Notes: generated from the letters alone by a model not told the origin. Positions 18,679 through 27,685 are shown, numbered from the stretch's first letter. The stretch: DNA of 64,000 nt from Bacillota bacterium (GCA_023397475.1 JAEWUD010000049.1:28850-92849); one strand, 5' to 3'. Translations and numbers: made by a program.

Positions 18679-19875
18679 ATGACAAAACGACTTCTGATGA
18701 TCTCCTTCGATGCGGTCGCCGATCGGGATATTCCGATTCTGATGACCCTCCCGAATTTTTCGCGTCTGCTTCGTCGCGGCACACTCGTTCGCGAAGTCGA
18801 ATCGGTGTTCGTGACAAACACGTACCCTACACATACGACAATTCAGACCGGGGTTTATCCCTGCTCCCACAAGATCATGGATAACACGAAGCACATACCG
18901 GGCGCTGTCGGCGAGTCGTGGAATTTCCTCGCAGACCAGATCCGCGTCCCTTCTCTGATCAGTGAATCTCTGCGGGCCGGGAAGAAGATCTGCTCCGTCC
19001 TTTATCCCGTCACCGGCGGCGCACCCATTCGGTGGCATTTCCCGGAGATTGCGGGCGAGCTGCCGACCTTAACCCGCGCTTTACGCACGATTCGATACGG
19101 TCGACCGGGCTTTGTCCTCTTGTCGCTGTTACGTTTCGGGAAATATATCCGGAACGTCACCCCCGAATCCCTTGATCGTTTCACGGCCGGAATTGCCGCA
19201 CGTGCAATTGCCCGTCATAATCCGGATCTGACGATGGTCCATCTTCTCGACGCCGACGGCACGAAGCATATTCACGGGCCGGATTCGAAGGAGGCCGAGG
19301 CGGCAATCCGCCGCTTGGACGATCGCCTCGGAGAACTGCTCGACGCCGTCGAACGCACGGGCAACGCCGGGGAATACTCAATTCTTGTTTTCAGCGATCA
19401 CGGTTGTCTTTCGGTTCATACCACCATTGAGCCCACGAAGGAGCTTCTCGCGGCGGAGATATCTCCCGCCGAGGCGTCCTGTCATGATGCGGGCGGAACC
19501 TGTTTCTTCCGGATCGACGCGAAGCCTGATACGGATGCTGGCAGGAAGATCGAGCGATTTCTTCGGGATTTCGCTCAAAGGCCCGAGATTGAACGCGAAG
19601 TTACCGCGGAAGAGATGCGGTCGAGCGGCGCCTCCGAGCTTTTCACGACGGGCTTTGTCGCCAAGGAAGGCTTCTCGTTCGGCGAAGTTTTTCGCGGCCA
19701 ACACGGGTATTCGACGGATCGACCCGGCTATCACACCTTCTATCTTGCCGTCGGCAACGGAGTCCCGGAAGGCCGGGTAATCCAGGGCGGACGCCTGATT
19801 GACATCTGCCCGCTGGCGATTGATCTGCTCGGCTTGCCGTCGTGGCGAACCGACGGACGCAACGCGATTCTCTAG
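18679..19875 (+). CDS. Type I phosphodiesterase/nucleotide pyrophosphatase-family protein
   Basis: 398 residues, alkaline-phosphatase fold. Visible are the metal-binding Asp in ISFDAVAD near the N terminus, the nucleophile Thr region TNTYPTHTT (compare NPP enzymes), HLLDADGTKHIHG, FSDHG, and a late His in RGQHGYST. No signal peptide is seen, so it appears cytoplasmic. The substrate (a nucleotide or phosphonate diester) cannot be told. AAAGGCGAAG supports the start at 18679. It is divergent from deoB, a member of the same superfamily, and convergent with the metal ATPase gene 16 bp away. Confidence 0.82.
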   Translation: MTKRLLMISFDAVADRDIPILMTLPNFSRLLRRGTLVREVESVFVTNTYPTHTTIQTGVYPCSHKIMDNTKHIPGAVGESWNFLADQIRVPSLISESLRAGKKICSVLYPVTGGAPIRWHFPEIAGELPTLTRALRTIRYGRPGFVLLSLLRFGKYIRNVTPESLDRFTAGIAARAIARHNPDLTMVHLLDADGTKHIHGPDSKEAEAAIRRLDDRLGELLDAVERTGNAGEYSILVFSDHGCLSVHTTIEPTKELLAAEISPAEASCHDAGGTCFFRIDAKPDTDAGRKIERFLRDFAQRPEIEREVTAEEMRSSGASELFTTGFVAKEGFSFGEVFRGQHGYSTDRPGYHTFYLAVGNGVPEGRVIQGGRLIDICPLAIDLLGLPSWRTDGRNAIL

Positions 19876-19891
19876 ACAGCGTTTTCGCCCG

Positions 19892-22063
19892 CTACCGCAG
19901 TTGTCTTGATCTGCCGGCGCGGAGTGAATTTAGCACGGCAAGTAAGGTAACGCCGACATCGGCAAAGACCGCAAGCCACAGATTTGAGTACCCGAGCGCG
20001 GCCGCAACCAGAATGACTCCTTTGACGACAAGGGATAGAACGATGCTCTGGCGAATGATTATCTGCGTGCGTTTGGCGATACGAATCGCCAGTGGCAGGG
20101 CTCGAATATCTTCTTTCATCACCACAAGATCCGCCGCCTCGACTGCGGCACCGGACGCTTTGAGACCGATTGCGGCGCCGACGTCCGCACGGGCGAGCAC
20201 CGCAGCATCGTTGATGCCGTCCCCCGCGAAAAGTACCGTTTCACCTTTTCGCGCTCCGGATAACACTTCTTCCAGCTTCTCGAGCTTCTCCGCGGGCAGC
20301 AGTTCGGCGTGAACCACGTCGATGCCGAGTTCACGCGCGGTCGCCGAGGCCGGAGCCGATCGATCACCCGTCAACATAATGAGGCGATTCACACCCAGGC
20401 TATGCATCTCGGCGAGGGCTTCTCGAGCGCCTGTCTTCGGAAGATCCGTCAGAAGGAGGCTGCCGACAAATCGACCGGCCTGCGCGATATAGAGGAGCGT
20501 CCCTCCCTCTGCCTGATCCTTCGGGATCTCTACGCCCTGCTCTTCCAGAAGACGCGCATTCCCGGCAAGGATCATTCCCTCGGGTGCGTCGACGCGTATC
20601 CCTCGACCGGCAATCTCTTTGTAGAGTGACGGCTCAATCTCGAGATGCTTCACTTCACGCTTCTGACCTTCCGCCAGAACGGAGACAGCAATCGGATGAT
20701 CGGAGAACCGTTCTGCGGTTACAGCTGTGCGAAGAAGATCCTCTTCCGAAATACCCGGCACCGGAGAAACGTTTGTCACCGAAAAAGTCCCGTCGGTCAG
20801 CGTGCCCGTCTTATCGAGAACCACCGTACGAATGGTGGAGAGCGCATCAAAAACACCTCCGCCTTTGACAAAGATTCCGCTTCTCCCCGCCGCCCCGATC
20901 CCGGCAAAGTAGCCGAGAGGAACCGAAAGTACAAGGGCGCAGGGGCAGGAGATGACCAGGAAGGAGAGCGCACGGTACATCCATTCGCGAGGATCTCCGG
21001 CGAAGAAGATCACGGGAACAAGGAAAAGAAGCAACGCGGAGATAACAACGACCGGAGTATAAATACGGGCAAATCGCGTAATCACCGTCTCGGTCTTCGA
21101 TTTGCGCGCCGCAGCCTCGGTGACCAGCGCCACCATTTTGGAAGCGGTCGACTCTCCGAAGCTTGACGTAACGCGAATCTCCAGGACGCCGTCCATATTC
21201 ACCGTGCCGGAATTGACCGAATCGCCGATCTGTACGTCGCGCGGCAGCGATTCACCCGTCAGCGCGGAAGTATCCAGCATAGCCTCGCCCGCGACAATTT
21301 GACCGTCCAACGGGACGCGTTCACCGGGGCGGACGATGATGATCTCTCCCGGAATAATTACGTCAGGGTGAACAACTTCGATTCCGTCCGCGGTTTTCCG
21401 GTTCGCGTAGTCTGGTCGCAACGCCAGAAGCTCGCGAACGGATTTCTGCGAGCGGTGAAGTGCAGACATCTGGAAGGCCTCTCCGACCTGATAGAACAAC
21501 ATGACGGCAAACGCCTCCTCGGGACTGCCGATGAAGAAGGCACCGACCGTTGCCAGCGACATCAGGAAATTCTCGTCGAAAACTTTGCCTCGAAGGATAT
21601 TCTTACCCGCCTTCAGAAGGACCGGTGTACCAAGAATTGCATACGCGACGATGAAGATAGCGGTTACCCAGGCAAACGGCAGGCGCAAGAGTCGCTGCGC
21701 CAATTCCGCCAAGACAAAAATGACCGCTCCGGCATAAATTTGACGGCGCAATGTCTTCAAGCCTCCGTCTTCCGCGACAGGCGTTGTCACTTGTTGTGTC
21801 ATGGTCGGCGCAACCGCAGCGGTCACTTGAGGTACTTCATGAATCCGTGTACCGGGCTCGATTCGATCGGCCAGATCACGAAGCTGTCGGAGAGTTGTCT
21901 CTTCGGAAGACTCCGGCAGCGTCTTTATGCGGACACTCTCGGTAAGAAGCGAGATATCACACGCACTGACACCCGGAATTCCCGTGGCCCCCCGCTCGAT
22001 CTTCGCCGCGCACTCGGCACAATTCAATCCTTCGATCCGATAGTTTCTCTCTACACTATCCAT
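19892..22063 (-). CDS. P1B-type heavy-metal exporting ATPase (Zn/Cd/Pb group)
   Basis: 723 residues. One N-terminal HMA domain has the metal motif GLNCAECAAK (C-x-x-C). It is followed by membrane helices, the actuator TGES, the membrane CPC motif (SCPCALV), the phosphorylation site DKTGT, and GDGIND. The last membrane pair carries Lys followed by D-V-G, the signature of the P1B-2 subgroup that exports Zn2+, Cd2+ and Pb2+; copper pumps have other residues there. ATG at 22063 follows GGGGAG at 7 nt; the open frame upstream is arginine-rich and not protein-like. It probably removes excess zinc, opposing the uptake operon 0.8 kb away. Confidence 0.92.
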   Translation of the reverse strand: MDSVERNYRIEGLNCAECAAKIERGATGIPGVSACDISLLTESVRIKTLPESSEETTLRQLRDLADRIEPGTRIHEVPQVTAAVAPTMTQQVTTPVAEDGGLKTLRRQIYAGAVIFVLAELAQRLLRLPFAWVTAIFIVAYAILGTPVLLKAGKNILRGKVFDENFLMSLATVGAFFIGSPEEAFAVMLFYQVGEAFQMSALHRSQKSVRELLALRPDYANRKTADGIEVVHPDVIIPGEIIIVRPGERVPLDGQIVAGEAMLDTSALTGESLPRDVQIGDSVNSGTVNMDGVLEIRVTSSFGESTASKMVALVTEAAARKSKTETVITRFARIYTPVVVISALLLFLVPVIFFAGDPREWMYRALSFLVISCPCALVLSVPLGYFAGIGAAGRSGIFVKGGGVFDALSTIRTVVLDKTGTLTDGTFSVTNVSPVPGISEEDLLRTAVTAERFSDHPIAVSVLAEGQKREVKHLEIEPSLYKEIAGRGIRVDAPEGMILAGNARLLEEQGVEIPKDQAEGGTLLYIAQAGRFVGSLLLTDLPKTGAREALAEMHSLGVNRLIMLTGDRSAPASATARELGIDVVHAELLPAEKLEKLEEVLSGARKGETVLFAGDGINDAAVLARADVGAAIGLKASGAAVEAADLVVMKEDIRALPLAIRIAKRTQIIIRQSIVLSLVVKGVILVAAALGYSNLWLAVFADVGVTLLAVLNSLRAGRSRQLR

Positions 22064-22211
22064 TCTTCGTCTCCCCTTAAGTCTCCGTACTACGAACCGG
22101 CCGAATGATTTCGTAAGATGACGCTGTCTCTCGACTCTGACTCTTGCTTCGATTTCCTGGCCCCGTCGCGTGACTCCGTTATTTGACGGGGCATGTGACC
22201 ACGTCATGTGA

Positions 22212-22265
22212 ATACATGAGCAATTGTTCATATATATTTTATCGCGTGACGAGGGTTCGCGTCAA
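22212..22265 (-). promoter_or_regulatory. Metal-ATPase promoter with SmtB/CzrA-type 12-2-12 operator
   Basis: Minus strand: -35 TTGACG (22260-22265), 18-nt spacer, -10 TAAAAT (22236-22241). Directly downstream, covering the start point, is a 24-bp palindrome (22212-22235) with core TGAGCAATTGTTCA and flanking ATA/TAT arms. This matches operators of ArsR/SmtB-family zinc and cadmium repressors (TGAA-N6-TTCA with AT-rich arms). No ArsR gene lies beside it. Confidence 0.65.
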
Positions 22266-22313
22266 TACGGCAGACGTGATAAAATACGAGAAAAGCTATG
22301 GAGGCTGCGCGTT

Positions 22314-22727
22314 GTGGAACACTTAAGTATCGCGATGCAGAAATATCTCGAAACGGTGTTTGATCTCTCCGAGCGATCGGGAAATGCTTCTCCCGCCGGT
22401 GTGCGGGTCAGCGACATTGCCATGCGCCTCGGTGTCTCGAAAGCGAGCGTCAATAACGCAATCAATGTCCTTGCTCGAGACGGATATGTCAGCAGCGAGA
22501 GATACCAGGAGATCTTTCTTACCGCACAAGGACGAACGACCGCGATTCTGCTTGAGAGCAAGCACCGCATCATACGGGCGCTTTTCGCGGATGTCGTCGG
22601 CATTCCCGAGGAGACGGCCAATGAGGATGCCTGCGCGATCGAACACATCATCAGTCCTGAGTCTGTTCAGAAGATTAACGAATTTCTTCTCGGGCGCGGA
22701 ATCCGCATTCTCGATTCCGATTTGTAA
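22314..22727 (+). CDS. DtxR/MntR-family metal-dependent transcriptional regulator
   Basis: 137 residues. An N-terminal winged helix-turn-helix (VSDIAMRLGVSKASVNNAINVLARDGYV) is followed by a dimerisation/metal domain (HRIIRALFADVVGIPEETANEDACAIEHIISPE, with Glu, Cys and His as expected ligands). There is no C-terminal SH3 domain, as in MntR. The family represses metal uptake when Mn2+ or Fe2+ is bound. GTG start at 22314 with GGAGG at 9 nt; a -10 TAAAAT at 22280-22285 gives it its own promoter. It stands between the zinc exporter and zinc importer genes; which metal it senses is not shown. Confidence 0.85.
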   Translation: MEHLSIAMQKYLETVFDLSERSGNASPAGVRVSDIAMRLGVSKASVNNAINVLARDGYVSSERYQEIFLTAQGRTTAILLESKHRIIRALFADVVGIPEETANEDACAIEHIISPESVQKINEFLLGRGIRILDSDL

Positions 22728-22778
22728 ATCCCTTCGTCCCTTGCGGGGACAATTCGATCCATACTTCTTCCGGTTCGA

Positions 22779-22832
22779 TTGACTTTCTTTTTGCGCGGTC
22801 GTACACTCTAGATGCAAACGCGAATCATTCGC
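22779..22832 (+). promoter_or_regulatory. Zinc-uptake promoter with Zur-like operator
   Basis: -35 TTGACT (22779-22784), 17 nt, -10 TACACT (22802-22807). The perfect palindrome GCGAATCATTCGC (22820-22832) follows, just past the start point. A central AATNATT flanked by C/G-containing arms matches the 7-1-7 design of Fur-family boxes such as Zur. The operon it heads ends with a Fur-family gene, so autoregulation is likely. Confidence 0.65.
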
Positions 22833-22851
22833 ATCTGGAGGTGTACCTGTC

Positions 22852-23814
22852 ATGAAACATTCCCTTCGCATCAAGATCTCCCTTCTCCTCACCTTGACGG
22901 TTGCAGCCATCTCACTCTCGGCCTGTGCACCGGCCGCCTCCGGATCTGACGGCGCGACGAGCGAACTTACGATTGTCACCAGTTTCTACCCCATGTATGA
23001 TTTCGCGCGGAAGGTCGCCGGCGATCGCGCGACGATACATAACCTTGTCCCTCCGGGTTCGGAACCGCACGACTGGGAGCCGACACCCTCCGATATGGTG
23101 TTAATCTCTGAAGCGGATATTCTGATCTACAACGGCGCCGGCATGGAGCTGTGGGTCGACGACGTTCTCTCGGCGACCGATTCGTCGAAACTCCTGGTCG
23201 TCAATGCGTCGGAGAAGATCACTCTTCGACCGGCTGAACATCATGACGAGGAAGATGCCGATCATGAGGGGGAAGAGTCCGATGATCACGGAGCGTATGA
23301 CCCGCACGTGTGGCTCAACCCGATGTATGCCAAGGAACAGATGCGTGCCATTTACGAGGCTCTCGTGAAGACCGACCCGGCAAATGAAGCCTATTATGAA
23401 GAGAATTTCAATACGTACTCCGCCGAGTTTGATCTTCTGGATCAGGAGTTCTCGGAGGCCCTGGAGAAGATTTCCCAGCGAAATATCGTCGTCGCACATG
23501 AGGCGTTTGGTTATTTATGTGATCAATACGATCTCACACAAGTCGGCATCGAGGGTATCGCCGCCGATTCGGAGCCGGATGCGGCAAGGATGGCGGAGAT
23601 TATCGATTTCGTTCAGGAGAATGATGTTCGGGTGATTTTTTTCGAGGAACTCGTCAGTCCCACGGTCGCCGAGGCAATCGCTGCGGATACGGGCGTTACA
23701 ACCGATGTTCTCAATCCGATCGGCGGATTGACACAAGCACAGCTCGACGCAGGAGAAGATTATTTCTCAATTCAACGGCAGAACCTGGCCGCGCTAGTTC
23801 GCGCTACCGCCTAG
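22852..23814 (+). CDS. znuA: Zinc ABC transporter substrate-binding lipoprotein
   Basis: 320 residues. Signal peptide with lipobox LSAC (about residues 21-24), so it is anchored outside the membrane. Cluster A-1 (ZnuA/AdcA/TroA) features include FYPMYDFARKVAG, a metal His in PPGSEPHDWEP, and a His/Asp/Glu-rich loop (HHDEEDADHEGEESDDHG) before DPHVWLNP. VAHEAFGY and the C-terminal Asp region complete the four-ligand site. A His-rich loop is typical of zinc rather than manganese binders. SD GGAGG; 47 bp before znuC. Confidence 0.93.
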   Translation: MKHSLRIKISLLLTLTVAAISLSACAPAASGSDGATSELTIVTSFYPMYDFARKVAGDRATIHNLVPPGSEPHDWEPTPSDMVLISEADILIYNGAGMELWVDDVLSATDSSKLLVVNASEKITLRPAEHHDEEDADHEGEESDDHGAYDPHVWLNPMYAKEQMRAIYEALVKTDPANEAYYEENFNTYSAEFDLLDQEFSEALEKISQRNIVVAHEAFGYLCDQYDLTQVGIEGIAADSEPDAARMAEIIDFVQENDVRVIFFEELVSPTVAEAIAADTGVTTDVLNPIGGLTQAQLDAGEDYFSIQRQNLAALVRATA

Positions 23815-23861
23815 GTACCCGACCGATACATCCACCTGTCCCGCGAGAATCGGAGGTTTCT

Positions 23862-24695
23862 ATGGAAGATACACATGCGATAACCGTGACAAATTTGTCT
23901 TTCGGATATGGGGATTCCCTACTCCTCGATCAGGTTAGCTTTGCCGTTCGTGACGGTGATTTTGCCGCGGTGATCGGGTCGAACGGAACGGGCAAAAGTA
24001 CGATGATCAAACTCCTCTTGGGTCTTCTCACACCGATTTCCGGAGAGATTCGCATTCTGGGGAAGGCCGTCGGTCAGATACGTGACTTTTCGCGAATCGG
24101 TTACGTCCCGCAGAACAGCGGCCACGACGCGTCCTCCTTTCCCGCGACGGTCGAAGAGATCGTGCTTTCCGGCTTGTATCGCGAAATCGGTTTTCTCCGG
24201 CCGGTCCGCAAGAAACATAAATTGCGCGTTGCCGAAGCGCTCACCTCGGTCGGCATGCAGGATCACGCTTCCGACCTGATGGGGAAACTCTCTGGTGGGC
24301 AGCAGCAGCGAGTTATGCTCGCGCGTGTCCTTGTGAACCGTCCGCAGATCCTCCTCCTGGACGAACCGACCGTCGGTATTGATGCCGCCGCCGTCAAGTC
24401 CCTTCTGACGATTCTTCACCGGCTGAATATCGAGAACAAGGTCACGATCGTCATGGTGACACATGATCTGGATGTATGCGCACCGTACTTGAGCCGTGTC
24501 TTCTGCCTTACCGGCCACAATTTCGCAGAGAACCGGATTCCGGAGAGCGTCATTATTCATGCGCACCCTCCCATTGAAACAGAAGAACTGCCGCATATTC
24601 ATTGCGCCGCTTGCGAGGGTGGACCGCATAACAGCGACGAATGCGCGGCGTGTGTTGCCGCACACACGGAGAACGGAGGGCCGGATCATGTTTGA
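23862..24695 (+). CDS. znuC: Zinc ABC transporter ATP-binding protein with Cys/His-rich tail
   Basis: 277 residues. Walker A GSNGTGKST, signature LSGGQQQR, Walker B ILLLDEPTVG, H-loop VTHD: a complete ABC ATPase of the metal-uptake group. The last 40 or so residues form an added tail rich in His and Cys (HAHPP, HIHCAACEGG, DECAACVAAH). Such a tail is present in some Gram-positive ZnuC/AdcC proteins and may bind zinc in the cytoplasm. It overlaps znuB by 8 nt. Confidence 0.92.
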   Translation: MEDTHAITVTNLSFGYGDSLLLDQVSFAVRDGDFAAVIGSNGTGKSTMIKLLLGLLTPISGEIRILGKAVGQIRDFSRIGYVPQNSGHDASSFPATVEEIVLSGLYREIGFLRPVRKKHKLRVAEALTSVGMQDHASDLMGKLSGGQQQRVMLARVLVNRPQILLLDEPTVGIDAAAVKSLLTILHRLNIENKVTIVMVTHDLDVCAPYLSRVFCLTGHNFAENRIPESVIIHAHPPIETEELPHIHCAACEGGPHNSDECAACVAAHTENGGPDHV

Positions 24696-25563
24696 CATCC
24701 TGCAACATGCATTTATGCAGCGGGCGTTCCTCGTGGGAATTCTGCTTGCGGTCATCATCCCCTGTATCGGCACGATCGTCGTCTTCAAACGCTTGAGCAT
24801 GATGGGTGACGCGCTCTCCCATACCTCCCTCGCCGGTGTCGCGATCGGACTTCTTCTTGGATTCGATCCCGTTCTCGGCGCCATTGCCGCCTGTCTCTTC
24901 GCCGCTTTCGGTATCGAGGCCATACGAAGACGAATTCCCAAATACTCCGAATTGTCGATCGCGGTGATTCTGTCCGTCGGGGTCGGTCTCGCGGGACTTC
25001 TCTCCGGTTTTGTGAAGAATGCCTCCAGCTTCTCAAGCTTCCTGTTCGGCAGCATCGTCGCGATCAGTGATTTCGAGACTCTTCTCGTCATTATCGTATC
25101 CGTTCTTGTCTTCGGACTCTTTGTTCTTCTGTATAAGGAACTCTTCTATATTGCCTTTGATGAGCAGGCGGCCGCGCTCAGCGGTGTCCCCGTCAAGCTC
25201 GTCAACACCTTGTTCACGATCCTCACCGCGGCAACGGTTTCCATAGCGGCCCAGACCATCGGAGCCTTGATCGTCTCCTCGATGATGGTCGTTCCCGTCG
25301 CTACCGGAATGCTGCTGGCCAGAAGCTACCGCCAGAATCTCATGATCGCCGTCTCCGGCGCCGTCTTCTCCACAATATCCGGTATCATTCTCTCGTATCA
25401 GTTTGGAACCAAACCCGGCGCCAGTATTGTGTTATCGAACGTCGTCATTTTTCTTCTGGCTCTCGCGCTGCGAGGGATTCGCAAGTGGAAGACCCGAAGG
25501 ATCGTATCGACATTATCCGCGCGAAAAGAACCGCCCGCGCCGAAAGGAGCCGCTGATGCATGA
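24688..25563 (+). CDS. znuB: Zinc ABC transporter permease
   Basis: 291 residues with about eight to nine membrane helices, ABC-3 family. FKRLSMMGDALSHTSLAGVA near the N terminus is the family's conserved cytoplasmic-loop signature that contacts the ATPase. The ATG at 24688 overlaps the end of znuC. The stop overlaps the start of the Fur-family gene by 8 nt, so the operon is tightly coupled. Confidence 0.92.
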   Translation: MFDILQHAFMQRAFLVGILLAVIIPCIGTIVVFKRLSMMGDALSHTSLAGVAIGLLLGFDPVLGAIAACLFAAFGIEAIRRRIPKYSELSIAVILSVGVGLAGLLSGFVKNASSFSSFLFGSIVAISDFETLLVIIVSVLVFGLFVLLYKELFYIAFDEQAAALSGVPVKLVNTLFTILTAATVSIAAQTIGALIVSSMMVVPVATGMLLARSYRQNLMIAVSGAVFSTISGIILSYQFGTKPGASIVLSNVVIFLLALALRGIRKWKTRRIVSTLSARKEPPAPKGAADA

Positions 25564-26002
25564 GTCTTCCTGCACTATCGCCAACGCCGCGGCCGCCGTC
25601 CCGACCTGGCCGCAGGGAATGAAGCGAACACGAACACGTGAATCCGTATGGGCCGCGCTGCAATCGACGGATAAGCCGGTTACCGCTCTCGCGCTTTTCG
25701 AGGACATTCGACGAGCAGACACATCTGCCTGGCTGTCGACCGTATACCGCGCTCTCGAAGCCTTTGTCGCTTCGGGCTCCGTGGCGCGCAGCATTCCGAC
25801 CGACAGCACGCAGGCGGTGTATGAACTCAAGCGCCACATCCACCGTCACTACGCCGTATGCCTGACTTGTCACGCACTGATTCCGATCGACGTCTGCCCT
25901 CTTGAGAATATGTTGAGCACCGTCACCCCGCCAGGTTTCTGCGTAGAAGGGCATTCCCTCGAACTCTACGGCCTCTGTTCCGATTGTCATCGAGAGACTT
26001 GA
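25556..26002 (+). CDS. zur: Fur-family regulator, probably Zur
   Basis: 148 residues. The N-terminal winged helix (TRTRESVWAALQSTDKPVTALALFEDIRRAD, STVYRALEAFVASGSV) is followed by a dimerisation domain with the regulatory H-x-H-R-H-Y region and two structural zinc pairs, CLTC and CSDC. Encoded as the last gene of the zinc-uptake operon, with GGAG at 6 nt. Zur is therefore preferred over Fur or PerR; the sequence alone does not exclude them. It is the obvious candidate to bind the palindromes at 22820 and perhaps 26114. Confidence 0.85.
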   Translation: MHESSCTIANAAAAVPTWPQGMKRTRTRESVWAALQSTDKPVTALALFEDIRRADTSAWLSTVYRALEAFVASGSVARSIPTDSTQAVYELKRHIHRHYAVCLTCHALIPIDVCPLENMLSTVTPPGFCVEGHSLELYGLCSDCHRET

Positions 26003-26077
26003 CGAGTCGCAGGGTCAGTGTCCCATCGTTGTATTCGCGAAAAAACCTGCGGTTTCGCCGGCACCTGCCGACTTCAC

Positions 26078-26136
26078 TTGACTTTCCCTTCTCCCGGGCG
26101 TATGCTGAATTTGTAAATTGTAATGATTACAATTTA
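26078..26136 (+). promoter_or_regulatory. Enolase promoter carrying a perfect Fur/Zur/PerR-type palindrome
   Basis: -35 TTGACT (26078-26083), 17 nt, -10 TATGCT (26101-26106). A 23-bp perfect palindrome (26114-26136, 11-1-11) with core TTGTAATGATTACAA begins about at the transcription start. The core agrees with Fur-family 7-1-7 boxes (TAATNATTA). The same promoter-operator spacing is used in front of znuA. Confidence 0.7.
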
Positions 26137-26188
26137 ATTGTATTCGACCAATCGAGCTTTTCTTCGCATATATGGGAGGTTTATTATT

Positions 26189-27496
26189 ATGAAAGCACCG
26201 GTACTTATCACCAGAATTCACGGCCGCGAGATTTTAGACTCACGTGGCAATCCGACCGTCGAGGCAGATGTCACATTAAGTGACGGCAGTTTCGGCAGAG
26301 CCAGCGTCCCGTCGGGAGCATCAACCGGAGCCTTTGAGGCTGTCGAGTTGAGAGACGGCGACAAGACAAGATATCTGGGTCTCGGCGTTCTCAAAGCCGT
26401 TGACAACATCAACGGTCCGATCTTGACCGCACTTCTTGGCATGAATGCTCTTGACCAGAGAGCGATCGATGACGCCATGATCCAGGGCGACGGTACCAAT
26501 AACAAAGCGGCATGGGGCGCCAATGCCATTCTTGCCGTCTCACTTGCGGCAGCCAGAGCAGCGGCCGAATCACTGGATGTGCCTCTATACAGATACATCG
26601 GTGGAATCACGGCGACAACTCTGCCGGTTCCGATGATGAACATTCTCAATGGCGGTAAGCATGCCGACTCGAGCCTCAACGTCCAGGAATTCATGATCAT
26701 TCCGGCGGGAGCATCTACCTTCTCGGAAGGTCTTGCGAACAGTGTGACGGTATTCCATACGCTAAAGAAACTTCTGAAAGCGGACGGATATCTCACGGCC
26801 GTCGGCGATGAAGGCGGCTTTGCCCCGAATTTCTCGAGTGATGAGATGGCCCTTGAGTACATCGTCAAAGCCATCAACGCAGCGGGATTCAAGCCCGGTG
26901 AGGACTTTTATATTGCCATCGACGCGGCTGCGACCGAAATGTATGATGAGGCAAAGAAGGCCGGTCGCCCCGGTGATTATCTTTTCTGGAAATCGGGCGT
27001 TTTCAAGACCCGCGAAGAAATGGTTGCTTTCTGGACCGATCTGTCGAACCGCTATCCCGTTCTCTCCCTCGAGGACGGAATGAGCGAAGAAGACTGGGAT
27101 GGATGGAAGCTGCTGACCGACGCCCTGGGCGACAGACTCCAGCTCGTCGGCGATGATCTCTTCGTTACGAACACGGAGCGAATCAAGAGAGGCATCGAGA
27201 AGAAAGTCTCAAACTCGGTTCTGATCAAATTGAATCAGATCGGCACACTCTCGGAAACATTGGACGCAATCGACATGACGAAGTCGAACGCATGGACGGC
27301 CATTGTCTCCCATCGTTCCGGCGAGACCGAGGATGTAACTCTGGCGGATGTTGCCGTGGCTACAAATGCCGGACAGATCAAGACCGGCGCTCCCTCGAGA
27401 ACCGATCGTACAGCGAAGTACAACCGTCTGTTGCGCATCGAAGAAGAGCTGGGAAGTGCCGCGGTCTATCCCGGACGCTCCGCATTTGGGGTGTAA
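26189..27496 (+). CDS. eno: Enolase
   Basis: 435 residues; converts 2-phosphoglycerate to phosphoenolpyruvate, Mg-dependent, cytoplasmic. Hallmarks are GREILDSRGNPTVE, SGASTG, GGKHAD, GDEGGFAP, SLEDGM, VGDDLFVTN, LIKLNQIGT with the catalytic Lys, and SHRSGETED. Codon use is biased towards a few codons, as expected for a highly expressed gene. ATG at 26189 follows GGGAGG at 9 nt. It appears monocistronic rather than part of a gapA-pgk-tpi-pgm operon, and its promoter has a Fur-family-type box (26114-26136), which is unusual. Confidence 0.97.
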   Translation: MKAPVLITRIHGREILDSRGNPTVEADVTLSDGSFGRASVPSGASTGAFEAVELRDGDKTRYLGLGVLKAVDNINGPILTALLGMNALDQRAIDDAMIQGDGTNNKAAWGANAILAVSLAAARAAAESLDVPLYRYIGGITATTLPVPMMNILNGGKHADSSLNVQEFMIIPAGASTFSEGLANSVTVFHTLKKLLKADGYLTAVGDEGGFAPNFSSDEMALEYIVKAINAAGFKPGEDFYIAIDAAATEMYDEAKKAGRPGDYLFWKSGVFKTREEMVAFWTDLSNRYPVLSLEDGMSEEDWDGWKLLTDALGDRLQLVGDDLFVTNTERIKRGIEKKVSNSVLIKLNQIGTLSETLDAIDMTKSNAWTAIVSHRSGETEDVTLADVAVATNAGQIKTGAPSRTDRTAKYNRLLRIEEELGSAAVYPGRSAFGV

Positions 27497-27612
27497 GGCG
27501 CGCCGCGAAAATGGTTTCGAATGTTTTGCTTGTTTTTTCGCATTGCTCGTGTTATTCTATCTACAGGTCATGGAACGGTTTAAGGTGTTTTGAATTTGTA
27601 CTTCTTCGTTAT

Positions 27613-27663
27613 GATTAGGTAGAATTTTTAAATCCTGGTTTGAACCCCGTCACCTACCTAATC
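27613..27663 (+). other. 10-bp inverted repeat in the leader of the zinc-ribbon gene
   Basis: GATTAGGTAG (27613-27622) and CTACCTAATC (27654-27663) pair perfectly around a 31-nt loop. The repeat ends 8 nt before the SD AGGAGG. Either an RNA element controlling translation or an operator; not assigned. Confidence 0.45.
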
Positions 27664-27685
27664 TGTCACAAGGAGGTACCTTAAT

